DNA of 6,203 nt from Clostridiales bacterium (GCA_017612755.1 JAGAFH010000226.1:1-6203), one strand, 5' to 3'. Numbered from the stretch's first letter, positions 1 to 5,406 are shown. The notes: generated by a model from the sequence alone, not told the origin. Program-made: numbers and translations.

Positions 1-362
1 CGGAAAGCCTTAAAGACCCGGGGGTATTCTTCGTTTAAGGTAATACACACATACGGGTATCCCTTGTCGTCGCGAAGAAGGATATTGTACATGGGCTGAT
101 ATCTCTTGATGAGATTATTCTCAAGAAGAAGAGCCTCGGGCTCGGTGCCCACCACCACATATTCAAAATCAGCTACATGGGATACCATGGCAGCCACCTT
201 GGGATTGGTGATGGTACCGCCGCCGAAATATGATCTTAACCTGTTCTTCAGGACCTTCGCTTTTCCCACATATATAACATTTCCCGAAGCATCCTTCATC
301 AGGTATACTCCGGGCTTTGTAGGTACAGTATCAAGTCGTGCATCAAACGAATTCCCGTTCAT
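1..362 (-). CDS. uvrC: UvrC, excinuclease ABC subunit C (N-terminal 120 codons, runs off the window)
   Basis: UvrC makes the dual incisions of nucleotide excision repair after UvrA and UvrB have located the lesion. Only the N-terminal GIY-YIG nuclease domain, which cuts on the 3' side, is inside the window. Visible landmarks are KPGVYLM (residues 16-22, the GIY element), VIYVGKAK (29-36, the YIG element), LKNRLRSYF (38-46, with the probable catalytic Arg41) and EALLLENNLIKRYQP (76-90, where Glu81 is the likely metal-binding glutamate). The domain continues as YNILLRDDKGYPY before the window ends. The ATG at 362 gives about 15 residues before KPGVY, as is usual for UvrC. It lies 12 nt after the stop of the HPr-like gene. 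No Shine-Dalgarno is visible there, so translation may be coupled to the upstream gene. No other good start is in frame before the TGA at 377-375. The UvrBC, HhH and RNase H-like domains would be off the left edge. Identity is certain; completeness cannot be judged. Confidence 0.96.
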   Translation of the reverse strand, partial: MNGNSFDARLDTVPTKPGVYLMKDASGNVIYVGKAKVLKNRLRSYFGGGTITNPKVAAMVSHVADFEYVVVGTEPEALLLENNLIKRYQPMYNILLRDDKGYPYVCITLNEEYPRVFKAF

Positions 363-374
363 GCACTTATTGTA

Positions 375-635
375 TCAGATTTTGGGATTGTTAAGATAAG
401 AAACTATCGTATCTGCTGCTTCTCTTGCATCGTCGCCGTCAGCGCAGATCTCGATCTCTGCTCCGTTCTCGATGCCGAGGGACATGACTCCGAGAAGGCT
501 CTTGGCATTAGCGCGCCTTCCGTTTCTTACAAGATAAACGGTGCTGCGGAATTCAGAGGACTTCTGAACAAGTCCGGCAACGGCTTTCATCTGAAGATCA
601 TCTTCGCACTGAAAGATCACTTTTTCCTCTACCAT
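375..635 (-). CDS. HPr-family protein with Gln at position 15 (Crh-like)
   Basis: This is an 86-residue HPr-fold protein, the normal length for the family. Ordinary HPr carries phosphate on His15 between enzyme I and the sugar-specific EII proteins of the PTS. Here the active-site segment GIHARPA is replaced by DLQMKAV: position 15 is Gln, Arg17 has become Lys and Pro18 has become Ala. The regulatory segment is intact: NAKSLLGVMSLG (residues 43-54) places the HPrK target serine exactly at position 46. Gln15 with Ser46 is the pattern known for Bacillus subtilis Crh, which cannot act in sugar transport but serves as a CcpA co-effector when phosphorylated on Ser46. I infer a similar regulatory role. 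GGGAGG lies 5 nt before the ATG at 635, and a strong promoter stands upstream. uvrC follows after 12 nt. In many Firmicutes crh or HPr-like genes cluster with whiA, rapZ, uvrC or hprK, which would fit, but those genes are outside this window. Family is certain; the Crh-like role is inferred. Confidence 0.93.
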   Translation of the reverse strand: MVEEKVIFQCEDDLQMKAVAGLVQKSSEFRSTVYLVRNGRRANAKSLLGVMSLGIENGAEIEICADGDDAREAADTIVSYLNNPKI

Positions 636-668
636 TTTATCCTCCCGTAAGATTCTTTTTTCAATGAG

Positions 669-697
669 AGTATATTTTTTATGATTTTCGAAGTCAA
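669..697 (-). promoter_or_regulatory. SigA-type promoter of the HPr-like gene and uvrC
   Basis: Read on the minus strand, TTGACT (697-692) and TATACT (674-669) are separated by exactly 17 nt. Each hexamer differs from consensus at one base. The start site would fall near 662, giving a leader of about 27 nt with GGGAGG at 646-641. This separates the HPr-uvrC unit from the tsaE-tsaB-rimI operon upstream. Confidence 0.8.
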
Positions 698-720
698 CAA
701 ACTAATGACGGGCGCTGATA

Positions 721-736
721 TTTTCGTCTTTTCGTC
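721..736. repeat. Tandem 8-bp repeat TTTTCGTC x2
   Basis: Two perfect adjacent copies of TTTTCGTC (GACGAAAA on the minus strand) lie about 24 bp upstream of the -35 box of the HPr-like gene, near -60 to -75 from the predicted start. Two A-rich direct repeats there could be an UP-like element or an activator site. With only two copies, chance is equally possible. Confidence 0.35.
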
Positions 737-787
737 TTAAAAAGGTAGTTTTTGGGACAGGCTTTTGTCTATTTTCACAACTTGTTT

Positions 788-1855
788 TCAGTCGTATTCA
801 GGGACCCACATATCAGCATGCTTTGCTTTGAGACAGAGTCTTATCTGATCGATGTTGACTTTGTGGGAATTGAAGTTTTCCGGTATAGAATCCAGATCGA
901 AATATGCACATTCCGTGGTCTCGTCATTCTCCCTGAAACTGCCGCCCTTCACGTCACAGAGGATCAGATATTTAAAGCAGGAGAAGAATGACTTGGGGTT
1001 ATTTCTCATCTTATGACTGTGGACAGCCACGAGCCTTACGGGCTCAACTTCAAGCCCGGCTTCCTCATAGGCTTCCTTGACCACGTTCTGCTTCACCGTC
1101 AGATCCCTCTCGCACCAGCCTCCGGGAACAGTCCACTTACCGTCATAATCCTTTACCAGAAGGACCTGGTCCTTATCGTTAAATATGATGGCCCGGGTCT
1201 CGGTCTTGGGGGTGGGATAACCGTCGTTTTTGGCGAAAAGATCCTTCGCCTCTTCCTTCGTGATACCCTCCACCTTTAAGGTCATAAGCTCAGCTGCGAT
1301 GTCCCTTATCTCCTGAAATCTGTCCTTATCGAATCTGTCCTTCGTATAAGTAAGGCCTGCCGACGAAAACGCATGAAGCCTCGATGCTATCTCAAGAAGC
1401 CTGTCCTGTTCCGTTTTTTCCTTTTCTTCCATGTCATACCTCATAAGCACTGCATCATCTCCCGGGCCGTAATAATCCTTCCTTCTGGAATACTCTGAAA
1501 AGCCCTCTTTGATATACAGATCTTTCGCCGGTCCGTTTCTGTCGGACACTTCCAGGAAAATGGTCTTTATGCCCTTGTCCTTGAGCCGGATCTTCAGCTC
1601 CCTTATGATGTCCCGGGCTATGCCCTTTCTTCTCATATCCTCCCTGACGCAGAGGTTTCCGATCTCCGCTTCATCCAGGACAAAGGATGCACCTATATAC
1701 CCCACTGCGCCCTTTTCGTCTTCCATAAGAAGAGCCATCTTTTTGCAGTCCTCTGTCAGGGCTTTTATATCCTCCCTGGTCCAGGGATGATCCATGGCGT
1801 CTTCCTCCAGCTGCAACAGAAGATCAGTATCTTCAGGGTAAGCTCTTCTTATCAT
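788..1855 (-). CDS. rimI: RimI N-acetyltransferase fused to a Nudix hydrolase
   Basis: This is a 355-residue protein with two complete parts. Residues 1 to about 141 are RimI, the GNAT enzyme that acetylates the N-terminus of ribosomal protein bS18. Acetyl-CoA is bound by the loop RRKGIA (75-80), and typical RimI elements are AEIGNLCV (63-70), FLEVSDRNGPAKDLYIKEGF (100-119) and DYYGPGDDAVLM (127-138). Residues from about 150 to 355 resemble a Nudix hydrolase with the helical Nudix_hydro_N region (LLEIASRLHAFSSAGLTY, 153-170) and a Nudix box from Gly245 to Leu268. The box keeps the metal-binding Glu261, Glu264 and Glu265, has Lys260 instead of Arg, and has Leu252 where Glu is classical. Such proteins hydrolyse nucleoside diphosphate derivatives such as ADP-ribose; the substrate here is unknown. 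RimI is normally about 150 residues, so the fusion is unusual. The start overlaps the tsaB stop as ATGA, with AGAGG 8 nt upstream. Met142, at the junction, has its own GAGG. Confidence 0.92.
   Translation of the reverse strand: MIRRAYPEDTDLLLQLEEDAMDHPWTREDIKALTEDCKKMALLMEDEKGAVGYIGASFVLDEAEIGNLCVREDMRRKGIARDIIRELKIRLKDKGIKTIFLEVSDRNGPAKDLYIKEGFSEYSRRKDYYGPGDDAVLMRYDMEEKEKTEQDRLLEIASRLHAFSSAGLTYTKDRFDKDRFQEIRDIAAELMTLKVEGITKEEAKDLFAKNDGYPTPKTETRAIIFNDKDQVLLVKDYDGKWTVPGGWCERDLTVKQNVVKEAYEEAGLEVEPVRLVAVHSHKMRNNPKSFFSCFKYLILCDVKGGSFRENDETTECAYFDLDSIPENFNSHKVNIDQIRLCLKAKHADMWVPEYD
1430..1442 (-). promoter_or_regulatory. Possible internal ribosome binding site and start at the RimI/Nudix junction
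   Basis: On the minus strand, GAGG (1442-1439) is followed after 6 nt by an in-frame ATG (1432-1430), which is Met142 of the fusion. Starting there would give a free 214-residue Nudix protein beginning MEEKEKTEQDRLLEIASRL, a natural N-terminus for a Nudix_hydro_N protein. This suggests that the Nudix gene was once separate, or is still also translated alone. Confidence 0.45.
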
Positions 1856-2526
1856 TTCTTAAGCCTCTGGGCGGAACTGACGGCGCAGTAGGAGGCGGTA
1901 AGCTGCTCAGCTCCTATAGCCTCTTTATCCTTTGAAGCCTCATATATGCCTTTAGGCGTTATGACCGCTCCGGGCGCAAACTGCGCTTTGAATCTTCCTG
2001 CCATAGCCTCTTCCATTACCGGGGCGCCGTCTCCGACTACGATGATGTTCCTGTCTTTATACTTTTCGAGAAGGGATACCAGCTCTTCTGAATCATATGC
2101 TCCTTCTTTGACCAGTTCTTCCATGGTGGCCGCATCCTTCACAGATGCAAATACTCTTTTGTTCCTGGCATCAAAAGACGGGATGATGATCAGGTCCTTT
2201 TCCCCATCCACCGGGGTGACGCTCCTGGCAAGAGCATCTGTGGAAGATACGGAGATACATGGCTTTTGGATCGCATAAGCGATACCCTTGACTGCTGAAA
2301 GGCCGATCCTTATGCCGGTAAATGATCCGGGGCCTACGGTCACTGCTATCGCATCTATTTCCGAATAATCCTTCCCTGCCTTTTTCATGACCCGGTCCAG
2401 AAGGGGCATGAAGACTTCCGAGTGGGTCTTCTTCTCCATTCCCAGCTCATAGGAAAGTTCTCTTCCGTCCCCGTAAAGGCCGGCACAGCATGTGGAATTC
2501 GACGTATCGCAGACAAGGACGATCAT
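1852..2526 (-). CDS. tsaB: TsaB, tRNA threonylcarbamoyladenosine complex subunit (YeaZ)
   Basis: TsaB is the non-catalytic ASKHA-fold partner of TsaD. With TsaE it supports transfer of the threonylcarbamoyl group to A37 of ANN-decoding tRNAs in the cytoplasm. The 224-residue length is usual for the family. Diagnostic features are the N-terminal strand with VCDTSNS (5-11), HSEVFMPLLD (35-44) and the family signature GPGSFTGIRIGLSAVKG (65-81). The segment SFDARNKRVFASV matches the family's DAR-x4-V(F/Y)A region. The start is the ATG at 2526, which shares the bases ATGA with the tsaE stop. A perfect AGGAGG (2539-2534) lies 7 nt upstream inside tsaE. The stop in turn overlaps the rimI start as ATGA. 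These overlaps mean the three genes are translated together, in the order tsaE, tsaB, rimI seen in many Firmicutes. Confidence 0.97.
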   Translation of the reverse strand: MIVLVCDTSNSTCCAGLYGDGRELSYELGMEKKTHSEVFMPLLDRVMKKAGKDYSEIDAIAVTVGPGSFTGIRIGLSAVKGIAYAIQKPCISVSSTDALARSVTPVDGEKDLIIIPSFDARNKRVFASVKDAATMEELVKEGAYDSEELVSLLEKYKDRNIIVVGDGAPVMEEAMAGRFKAQFAPGAVITPKGIYEASKDKEAIGAEQLTASYCAVSSAQRLKK

Positions 2527-2954
2527 ACTATCTCCTCCTTTGACTCTATGACGATCTTCCTCTCGCTTCCGCTGCCGAAGATACCGATCCTGACAGTATC
2601 CTCAGGAAGAAGTCCGTCGATGACGGAGCCCCATTCAATGACACAGACACCGCCTCTGTAAAAATACTCATCAAGTCCGGATGCCAGAAAATCATCTTCT
2701 CCCGACAGCCTGTATGTATCGAAATGAAACAGGGGAACCTCTCCCTCGTATTCGTTGACTATTGTAAAAGTGGGGCTTTGTACATCGGAAGGATCAAGAC
2801 CCATACCGGCGCAGATACCCCTGGTGATCACCGTCTTTCCGGCGCCCAGATCCCCGTCCAGGGAAAGGACATCCCCGGGCTTTAATCTCTTTCCTATCTT
2901 CCTGCCCAGTTCTTCTGTCTGTTCAGGGGAAGTGGTCTCAAACTCTTTTCTCAC
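2523..2954 (-). CDS. tsaE: TsaE, tRNA threonylcarbamoyladenosine biosynthesis ATPase (YjeE)
   Basis: TsaE is the P-loop ATPase of the t6A machinery; its ATP cycle resets the TsaB-TsaD complex. The 143-residue protein shows the Walker A motif GDLGAGKT (34-41, Lys40 and Thr41), SPTFTIVNEYEG (60-71), LFHFDTYRL (75-83, Asp79) and VCVIEWG (103-109, Glu107), all family landmarks in the right order. The start codon is GTG (2954-2952), not ATG. It is supported by GGAG (2965-2962) placed 7 nt upstream and by the 4-base GTGA overlap with the amidohydrolase stop. The product therefore begins M-R-K-E-F-E-T-T-S. It is the second gene of the operon that starts at 3754 and continues into tsaB. Nothing is missing or truncated. 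Confidence 0.97.
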   Translation of the reverse strand: MRKEFETTSPEQTEELGRKIGKRLKPGDVLSLDGDLGAGKTVITRGICAGMGLDPSDVQSPTFTIVNEYEGEVPLFHFDTYRLSGEDDFLASGLDEYFYRGGVCVIEWGSVIDGLLPEDTVRIGIFGSGSERKIVIESKEEIV

Positions 2955-3754
2955 TTTTCAACTCCAAGAAGCTTAGCTGCATTTTTATAAAGTATAAGCT
3001 CTTCCTCTTCTTTTGTAAGTCCCAAAGATAAAAACTTTTCCATTTCCACATCGCTGTCCCACATAGGATAATCGGTTCCCCATAAGACCCGGTCTGCTCC
3101 ATAGGACCGTATCAGAGCTTTCATGCGTGAAGGCTCCATGAATCCAAGGCAGGAGCAGCAGTCGAAGTAAAGGCCGGGCACGCCCGAAAGGAGTCTTTCA
3201 GCCTCATCCCAGACGCTCCATCCTCCAAGGTGCGCCGCTATGACCGTTAAACCCGGAAACTTATCCAGAAAGGCCCTCATCTGGGGAGGGTTGGAAAAGG
3301 AATATCTGGGATCTCCCGTATGTACGAGTATGGGAAGACCTGCTGATGCTATCTCCTCCCCAAGCTTTTCCGCCTTTTTTCCGTCCAGGGAAAACTGCTG
3401 GAAATCCGGATGGAGCTTTACTCCTTTAAGGCCGAGAGACATAAGATGCTCCAGATCTCCCCGGATTTCTGACGAAGATGGATGCAGCGTTCCGAATCCC
3501 GTGAACAGGTCCTGGTGGGATCTGACCTCAGATGCGATAAACTCATTTATCGATCTGACCTGAAGCGGTGTCGTAGCCACAGAATGGACCAGATAATGGA
3601 CTGTCCCCACTTTCTGCCCGTCACGGATGAGATCGTCCGTCATTCCATTTGACGTAAGACCATCAAGTCCGTAGAAGGCTTTTATTCCTTCAACGGCTCT
3701 TTCTGCCACCTTGGCAGGATATATATGGCAATGTGCATTTATTACTTTTCGCAT
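2951..3754 (-). CDS. TIM-barrel amidohydrolase (COG2159 / Amidohydro_2 type)
   Basis: This 267-residue protein has the layout of the Amidohydro_2 branch of metal-dependent hydrolases, which includes decarboxylases such as ACMSD and 5-carboxyvanillate decarboxylase-like enzymes as well as true hydrolases. Visible metal and active-site elements are the N-terminal HxH in NAHCHIYP (His8, His10), GVKLHPDFQ (111-119, Lys113 and His115), PILVHTGDP (His145), VIAAHLGG (His175) and LWGTDYPMW (Asp228). All are intact, so the enzyme should be active; the substrate cannot be told. The ATG at 3754 is the natural start because it puts HxH at residues 8-10. It has no Shine-Dalgarno, and an extended -10 element sits only 10 nt upstream, so the mRNA may be nearly leaderless. 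It is the first gene of the tsaE-tsaB-rimI operon, with its TGA overlapping the tsaE GTG. A metabolic enzyme leading a tRNA-modification operon is odd, and I see no functional link. Confidence 0.9.
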   Translation of the reverse strand: MRKVINAHCHIYPAKVAERAVEGIKAFYGLDGLTSNGMTDDLIRDGQKVGTVHYLVHSVATTPLQVRSINEFIASEVRSHQDLFTGFGTLHPSSSEIRGDLEHLMSLGLKGVKLHPDFQQFSLDGKKAEKLGEEIASAGLPILVHTGDPRYSFSNPPQMRAFLDKFPGLTVIAAHLGGWSVWDEAERLLSGVPGLYFDCCSCLGFMEPSRMKALIRSYGADRVLWGTDYPMWDSDVEMEKFLSLGLTKEEEELILYKNAAKLLGVEK

Positions 3755-3764
3755 TTCGGTTGAC

Positions 3765-3773
3765 AGTATAACA
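3765..3773 (-). promoter_or_regulatory. Extended -10 promoter candidate for the amidohydrolase-tsaE-tsaB-rimI operon
   Basis: Minus-strand TGTTATACT (3773-3765) fits an extended -10 element (TG, one base, then TATACT). No -35 hexamer is present: the expected place (3793-3788) reads TGCAGC and lies inside the rpsI terminator stem. The predicted start near 3758 leaves only about 4 nt before the ATG at 3754. Confidence 0.5.
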
Positions 3774-3780
3774 CAAACAT

Positions 3781-3807
3781 AAAAAGAGCTGCATTGCTGC
3801 AGCTCTT
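3781..3807 (-). terminator. Intrinsic terminator of the rplM-rpsI operon
   Basis: On the minus strand a perfect 10-bp stem AAGAGCTGCA / TGCAGCTCTT (3807-3798 and 3793-3784) encloses a GCAA loop of the GNRA type. The descending arm runs into a five-T stretch, TTTTT (3785-3781). It begins about 30 nt after the rpsI stop. Confidence 0.92.
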
Positions 3808-3836
3808 CTTTGTACTGTCGTTCTTTGATCCGGAGA

Positions 3837-4247
3837 TCATCTCTTGGAGAACTGGGAAGCCTTACGTGCTTTCTTGAGACCGGGCTTCTTACGCTCCTTC
3901 ATACGGGCGTCTCTTGTAAGGAAGCCGGAAGTCTTAAGTGTAGCCTTGTAAGCGTCGGCATCAGCCTCAACAAGTGCTCTTGCGATTCCGTGACGGATAG
4001 CGCCTGCCTGACCGGAGATACCGCCTCCGATAGCCTTGGCGATTACATCGAACTTGCCTTCTGTCTCTGTAGCAACGAGGGGCTGACGAACGATGAGCTT
4101 GAGTGTATCAAGTCCGAAATACTCGTCGATATCCTTCTCGTTGATAGTGATCTTTCCTGTTCCGGGAACAAGACGAACGCAAGCAACGGCATTCTTACGA
4201 CGGCCTGTACCGTAAAAATATACTTTGTTAGCTTTCTTTGTAGCCAT
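3837..4247 (-). CDS. rpsI: 30S ribosomal protein uS9 (S9)
   Basis: uS9 sits in the head of the small subunit, and its C-terminal tail reaches the anticodon stem-loop of P-site tRNA. The 136-residue protein starts [20 protein letters not shown] and shows [10 protein letters not shown] (13-22), [20 protein letters not shown] (71-90) and the invariant basic tail ending KASQFSKR. The last Lys-Arg, which contacts tRNA, is present. The start is the ATG at 4247, preceded after 8 nt by AGGAG inside GGGAGGAG (4263-4256). The gap to the rplM stop is only 18 nt, so the two genes form the standard rplM-rpsI pair. A strong terminator follows. Length and ends are complete, with no anomalies. Confidence 0.98.
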   Translation of the reverse strand: MATKKANKVYFYGTGRRKNAVACVRLVPGTGKITINEKDIDEYFGLDTLKLIVRQPLVATETEGKFDVIAKAIGGGISGQAGAIRHGIARALVEADADAYKATLKTSGFLTRDARMKERKKPGLKKARKASQFSKR

Positions 4248-4265
4248 ATTGCATTCTCCTCCCGA

Positions 4266-4700
4266 TTACTGCTCGAATGTATACTCTTCGGGCTTCTGAG
4301 CCTGCTGGTTGTGCTCAGCGCCTGCATATACATGAAGTTTCTTAAACATCTGACGTCCGAGTGAGTTCTTGGGAAGCATGCCCTTAACAGCAAGCTCAAG
4401 AGCCTTCTCAGGGTTCTTGCTCATAAGAGTCCTGTAGTCGATCTCCTTCAGACCACCGGCATAACCGGAATGGTGACGGTACATCTTCTGGTCAAGCTTC
4501 TTTCCGGTAAGGACCATCTGGGAAGCGTTGATAACGATAACATAATCACCTGTATCAGCAAAAGGTGTATATGTGGGCTTGTGCTTTCCTCTTAAGAGCT
4601 TGGCAACCTCTGTAGCCAGACGGCCGAGCGTCTTTCCGGAAGCGTCGATCACGAGCCATTTTCTTTCAATGTTTGCAGGTGTTGCAACAAATGTCTTCAT
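4266..4700 (-). CDS. rplM: 50S ribosomal protein uL13 (L13)
   Basis: uL13 is an early-assembly protein of the large subunit that binds 23S rRNA. The 144-residue protein is full length and carries the family landmarks [16 protein letters not shown] (15-30), [20 protein letters not shown] (40-59), [20 protein letters not shown] (64-83) and [19 protein letters not shown] (107-125), ending in the usual [12 protein letters not shown] segment. The ATG at 4700 has AAGGAG (4715-4710) 9 nt upstream. It is the first gene of the rplM-rpsI operon and is driven by the promoter at 4752-4780. The short leader can form a small hairpin, and the promoter carries palindromes, so control at the level of initiation or leader RNA is possible. 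Confidence 0.98.
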   Translation of the reverse strand: MKTFVATPANIERKWLVIDASGKTLGRLATEVAKLLRGKHKPTYTPFADTGDYVIVINASQMVLTGKKLDQKMYRHHSGYAGGLKEIDYRTLMSKNPEKALELAVKGMLPKNSLGRQMFKKLHVYAGAEHNQQAQKPEEYTFEQ

Positions 4701-4728
4701 AGACTTTCACTCCTTGATTTCTTTTATA

Positions 4729-4748
4729 TAAGCATCTTTAAACGCTCA
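4729..4748 (-). promoter_or_regulatory. Small hairpin in the rplM leader (possible L13-leader-like element)
   Basis: The minus-strand RNA UGAGCGU-UUAAAG-AUGCUUA can form a 7-bp stem with two G-U pairs and a 6-nt loop, 14 nt before the AAGGAG of rplM. Leader structures in rplM mRNAs are known in Firmicutes (the L13 leader). I cannot confirm a match to that consensus. The predicted start site (about 4745) falls inside the first arm, so the stem may be incomplete in the transcript. Confidence 0.3.
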
Positions 4749-4776
4749 AGTATGATACTTGCCATTTGATGACAAG
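4747..4776. repeat. Nested inverted repeats across the rplM promoter
   Basis: Plus-strand CAAGTAT-G-ATACTTG (4747-4761) is a perfect 7-1-7 palindrome covering the -10 box. It shares CTTG with a second inverted repeat, CTTGCCAT-TTG-ATGACAAG (4758-4776), which matches at 7 of 8 positions and fills the spacer up to the -35 box. More CAAG/CTTG tetramers follow at 4778-4781 and 4788-4791. The position is that of an operator, but no regulator is known from the window. Confidence 0.4.
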
Positions 4777-4780
4777 TCAA
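4752..4780 (-). promoter_or_regulatory. SigA-type promoter of rplM-rpsI
   Basis: Minus-strand TTGACT (4780-4775) and TATCAT (4757-4752) are separated by 17 nt, each one mismatch from consensus. The start site would be near 4745, leaving a leader of about 45 nt that includes AAGGAG at 4715-4710. Confidence 0.75.
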
Positions 4781-4842
4781 GCATTTTCTTGAAAAAACTT
4801 TGAAATCCAGTTACAACCTCTTAAAATCGCCGTTATTCTCTG

Positions 4843-5403
4843 TTATTCAGAGACAACATCGTAAGAAATGCCTGTTACGGTACCTGCCTGGTCAGTTATA
4901 AACGATACCTGGACATCACCGTCAACATAGATAAGAGAATCAGATCCGGGGTCGCCGTAGGCAGCCGTCACCTGATTGGAAGTGCATCCGATATAGATGC
5001 CCTCCGGGGTCTCTACCGTATCATCCTTTATCTCGATGCTGTTTATATAGTCCGTCTCATCCAGCGTATAAGTCCTGATGATGACGGAATCATATGTATA
5101 TACCTTATCCATTCCCTGATATGCACAGGAGGGAGATTCAAAATAAGAGTAGTCATCTCCCAGGGATGTGATGGCAGGATCAGCCTCTGCTCCGGGGATC
5201 AGATCCACATTCCTGTATACCAGATGATATGTGGATGCAGATGCCTCACCGGCTCCTTCTGCCTGTCCGCCTTCCGCCGCAGTCTTCGTTTCCCCGCCGG
5301 AAAGGACTTCCGGAGCCGTATCACCGTCACTTCCGGAGCAGCCGGTAAAGGTAAGGACTAATGCGCAAATAAGGGTTATTCCAACTATCTTTGATCTTTT
5401 CAT
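4843..5403 (-). CDS. Putative lipoprotein of unknown function
   Basis: The 186-residue protein has a lipoprotein signal peptide: MKRSK, then the hydrophobic run IVGITLICALVLTF, then TGC with Cys22 as the predicted lipidated residue. The -3 position is Phe, so the lipobox is slightly off the usual pattern. A low-complexity Gly/Ala/Glu/Ser linker (about 23-57) follows, then a compact Tyr- and Asp-rich domain to the end. That domain contains FESPSCAYQGMDKVYTYDS (88-106) and EGIYIGCTSNQVTAAYGDP (134-152); the latter resembles segments in many clostridial lipoproteins that judge a calculated strand order, but I cannot assign a family. Cys93 and Cys140 could pair outside the cell. I chose the ATG at 5403 because GGAG (5414-5411) lies 7 nt before it; an ATG at 5406 would leave 4 nt, and a TTG at 5418 has no ribosome binding site. 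It follows the SGNH-like gene by 18 nt and is probably co-transcribed. No clear terminator follows. Confidence 0.8.
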   Translation of the reverse strand: MKRSKIVGITLICALVLTFTGCSGSDGDTAPEVLSGGETKTAAEGGQAEGAGEASASTYHLVYRNVDLIPGAEADPAITSLGDDYSYFESPSCAYQGMDKVYTYDSVIIRTYTLDETDYINSIEIKDDTVETPEGIYIGCTSNQVTAAYGDPGSDSLIYVDGDVQVSFITDQAGTVTGISYDVVSE

Positions 5404-5406
5404 CAT

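Noticed and set aside
106..399. Plus-strand open frame opposite uvrC and the HPr-like gene
   Set aside because: It lies antisense to well-identified coding sequence, resembles no family and has no ribosome binding site I can see.
682..696. cre-like sequence TGACTTCGAAAATCA overlapping the HPr-like promoter spacer
   Set aside because: It has TGA and TCA ends around a TTCGAA core, but the ends are one base off symmetry and the length is 15 rather than the 14 of the CcpA site, so it does not fit the cre consensus.
741..787. Possible terminator after the rimI-Nudix gene
   Set aside because: The best stem on the minus strand is GACA/TGTC with a 6-nt loop and no T-run behind it; AAAAACTACCTTTTT pairs only through A and T. 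No convincing intrinsic terminator is present.
3810..4364. Long plus-strand open frame of 184 codons opposite rpsI and rplM
   Set aside because: Its Ser/Cys/Leu-rich product reflects the complement of ribosomal protein codons; no start signal or family features were found.
4043..4399. Second minus-strand frame of 118 codons across the rplM/rpsI junction
   Set aside because: It is an out-of-frame shadow of two certain ribosomal protein genes and its translation looks like no protein family.
4824..4856. Possible terminator TCTCTG-AATAA-CAGAGA after the lipoprotein gene
   Set aside because: The stem is only 6 bp, overlaps the stop codon region, and is followed by AATAACGGCG rather than a T-run; the TTTT comes too late.
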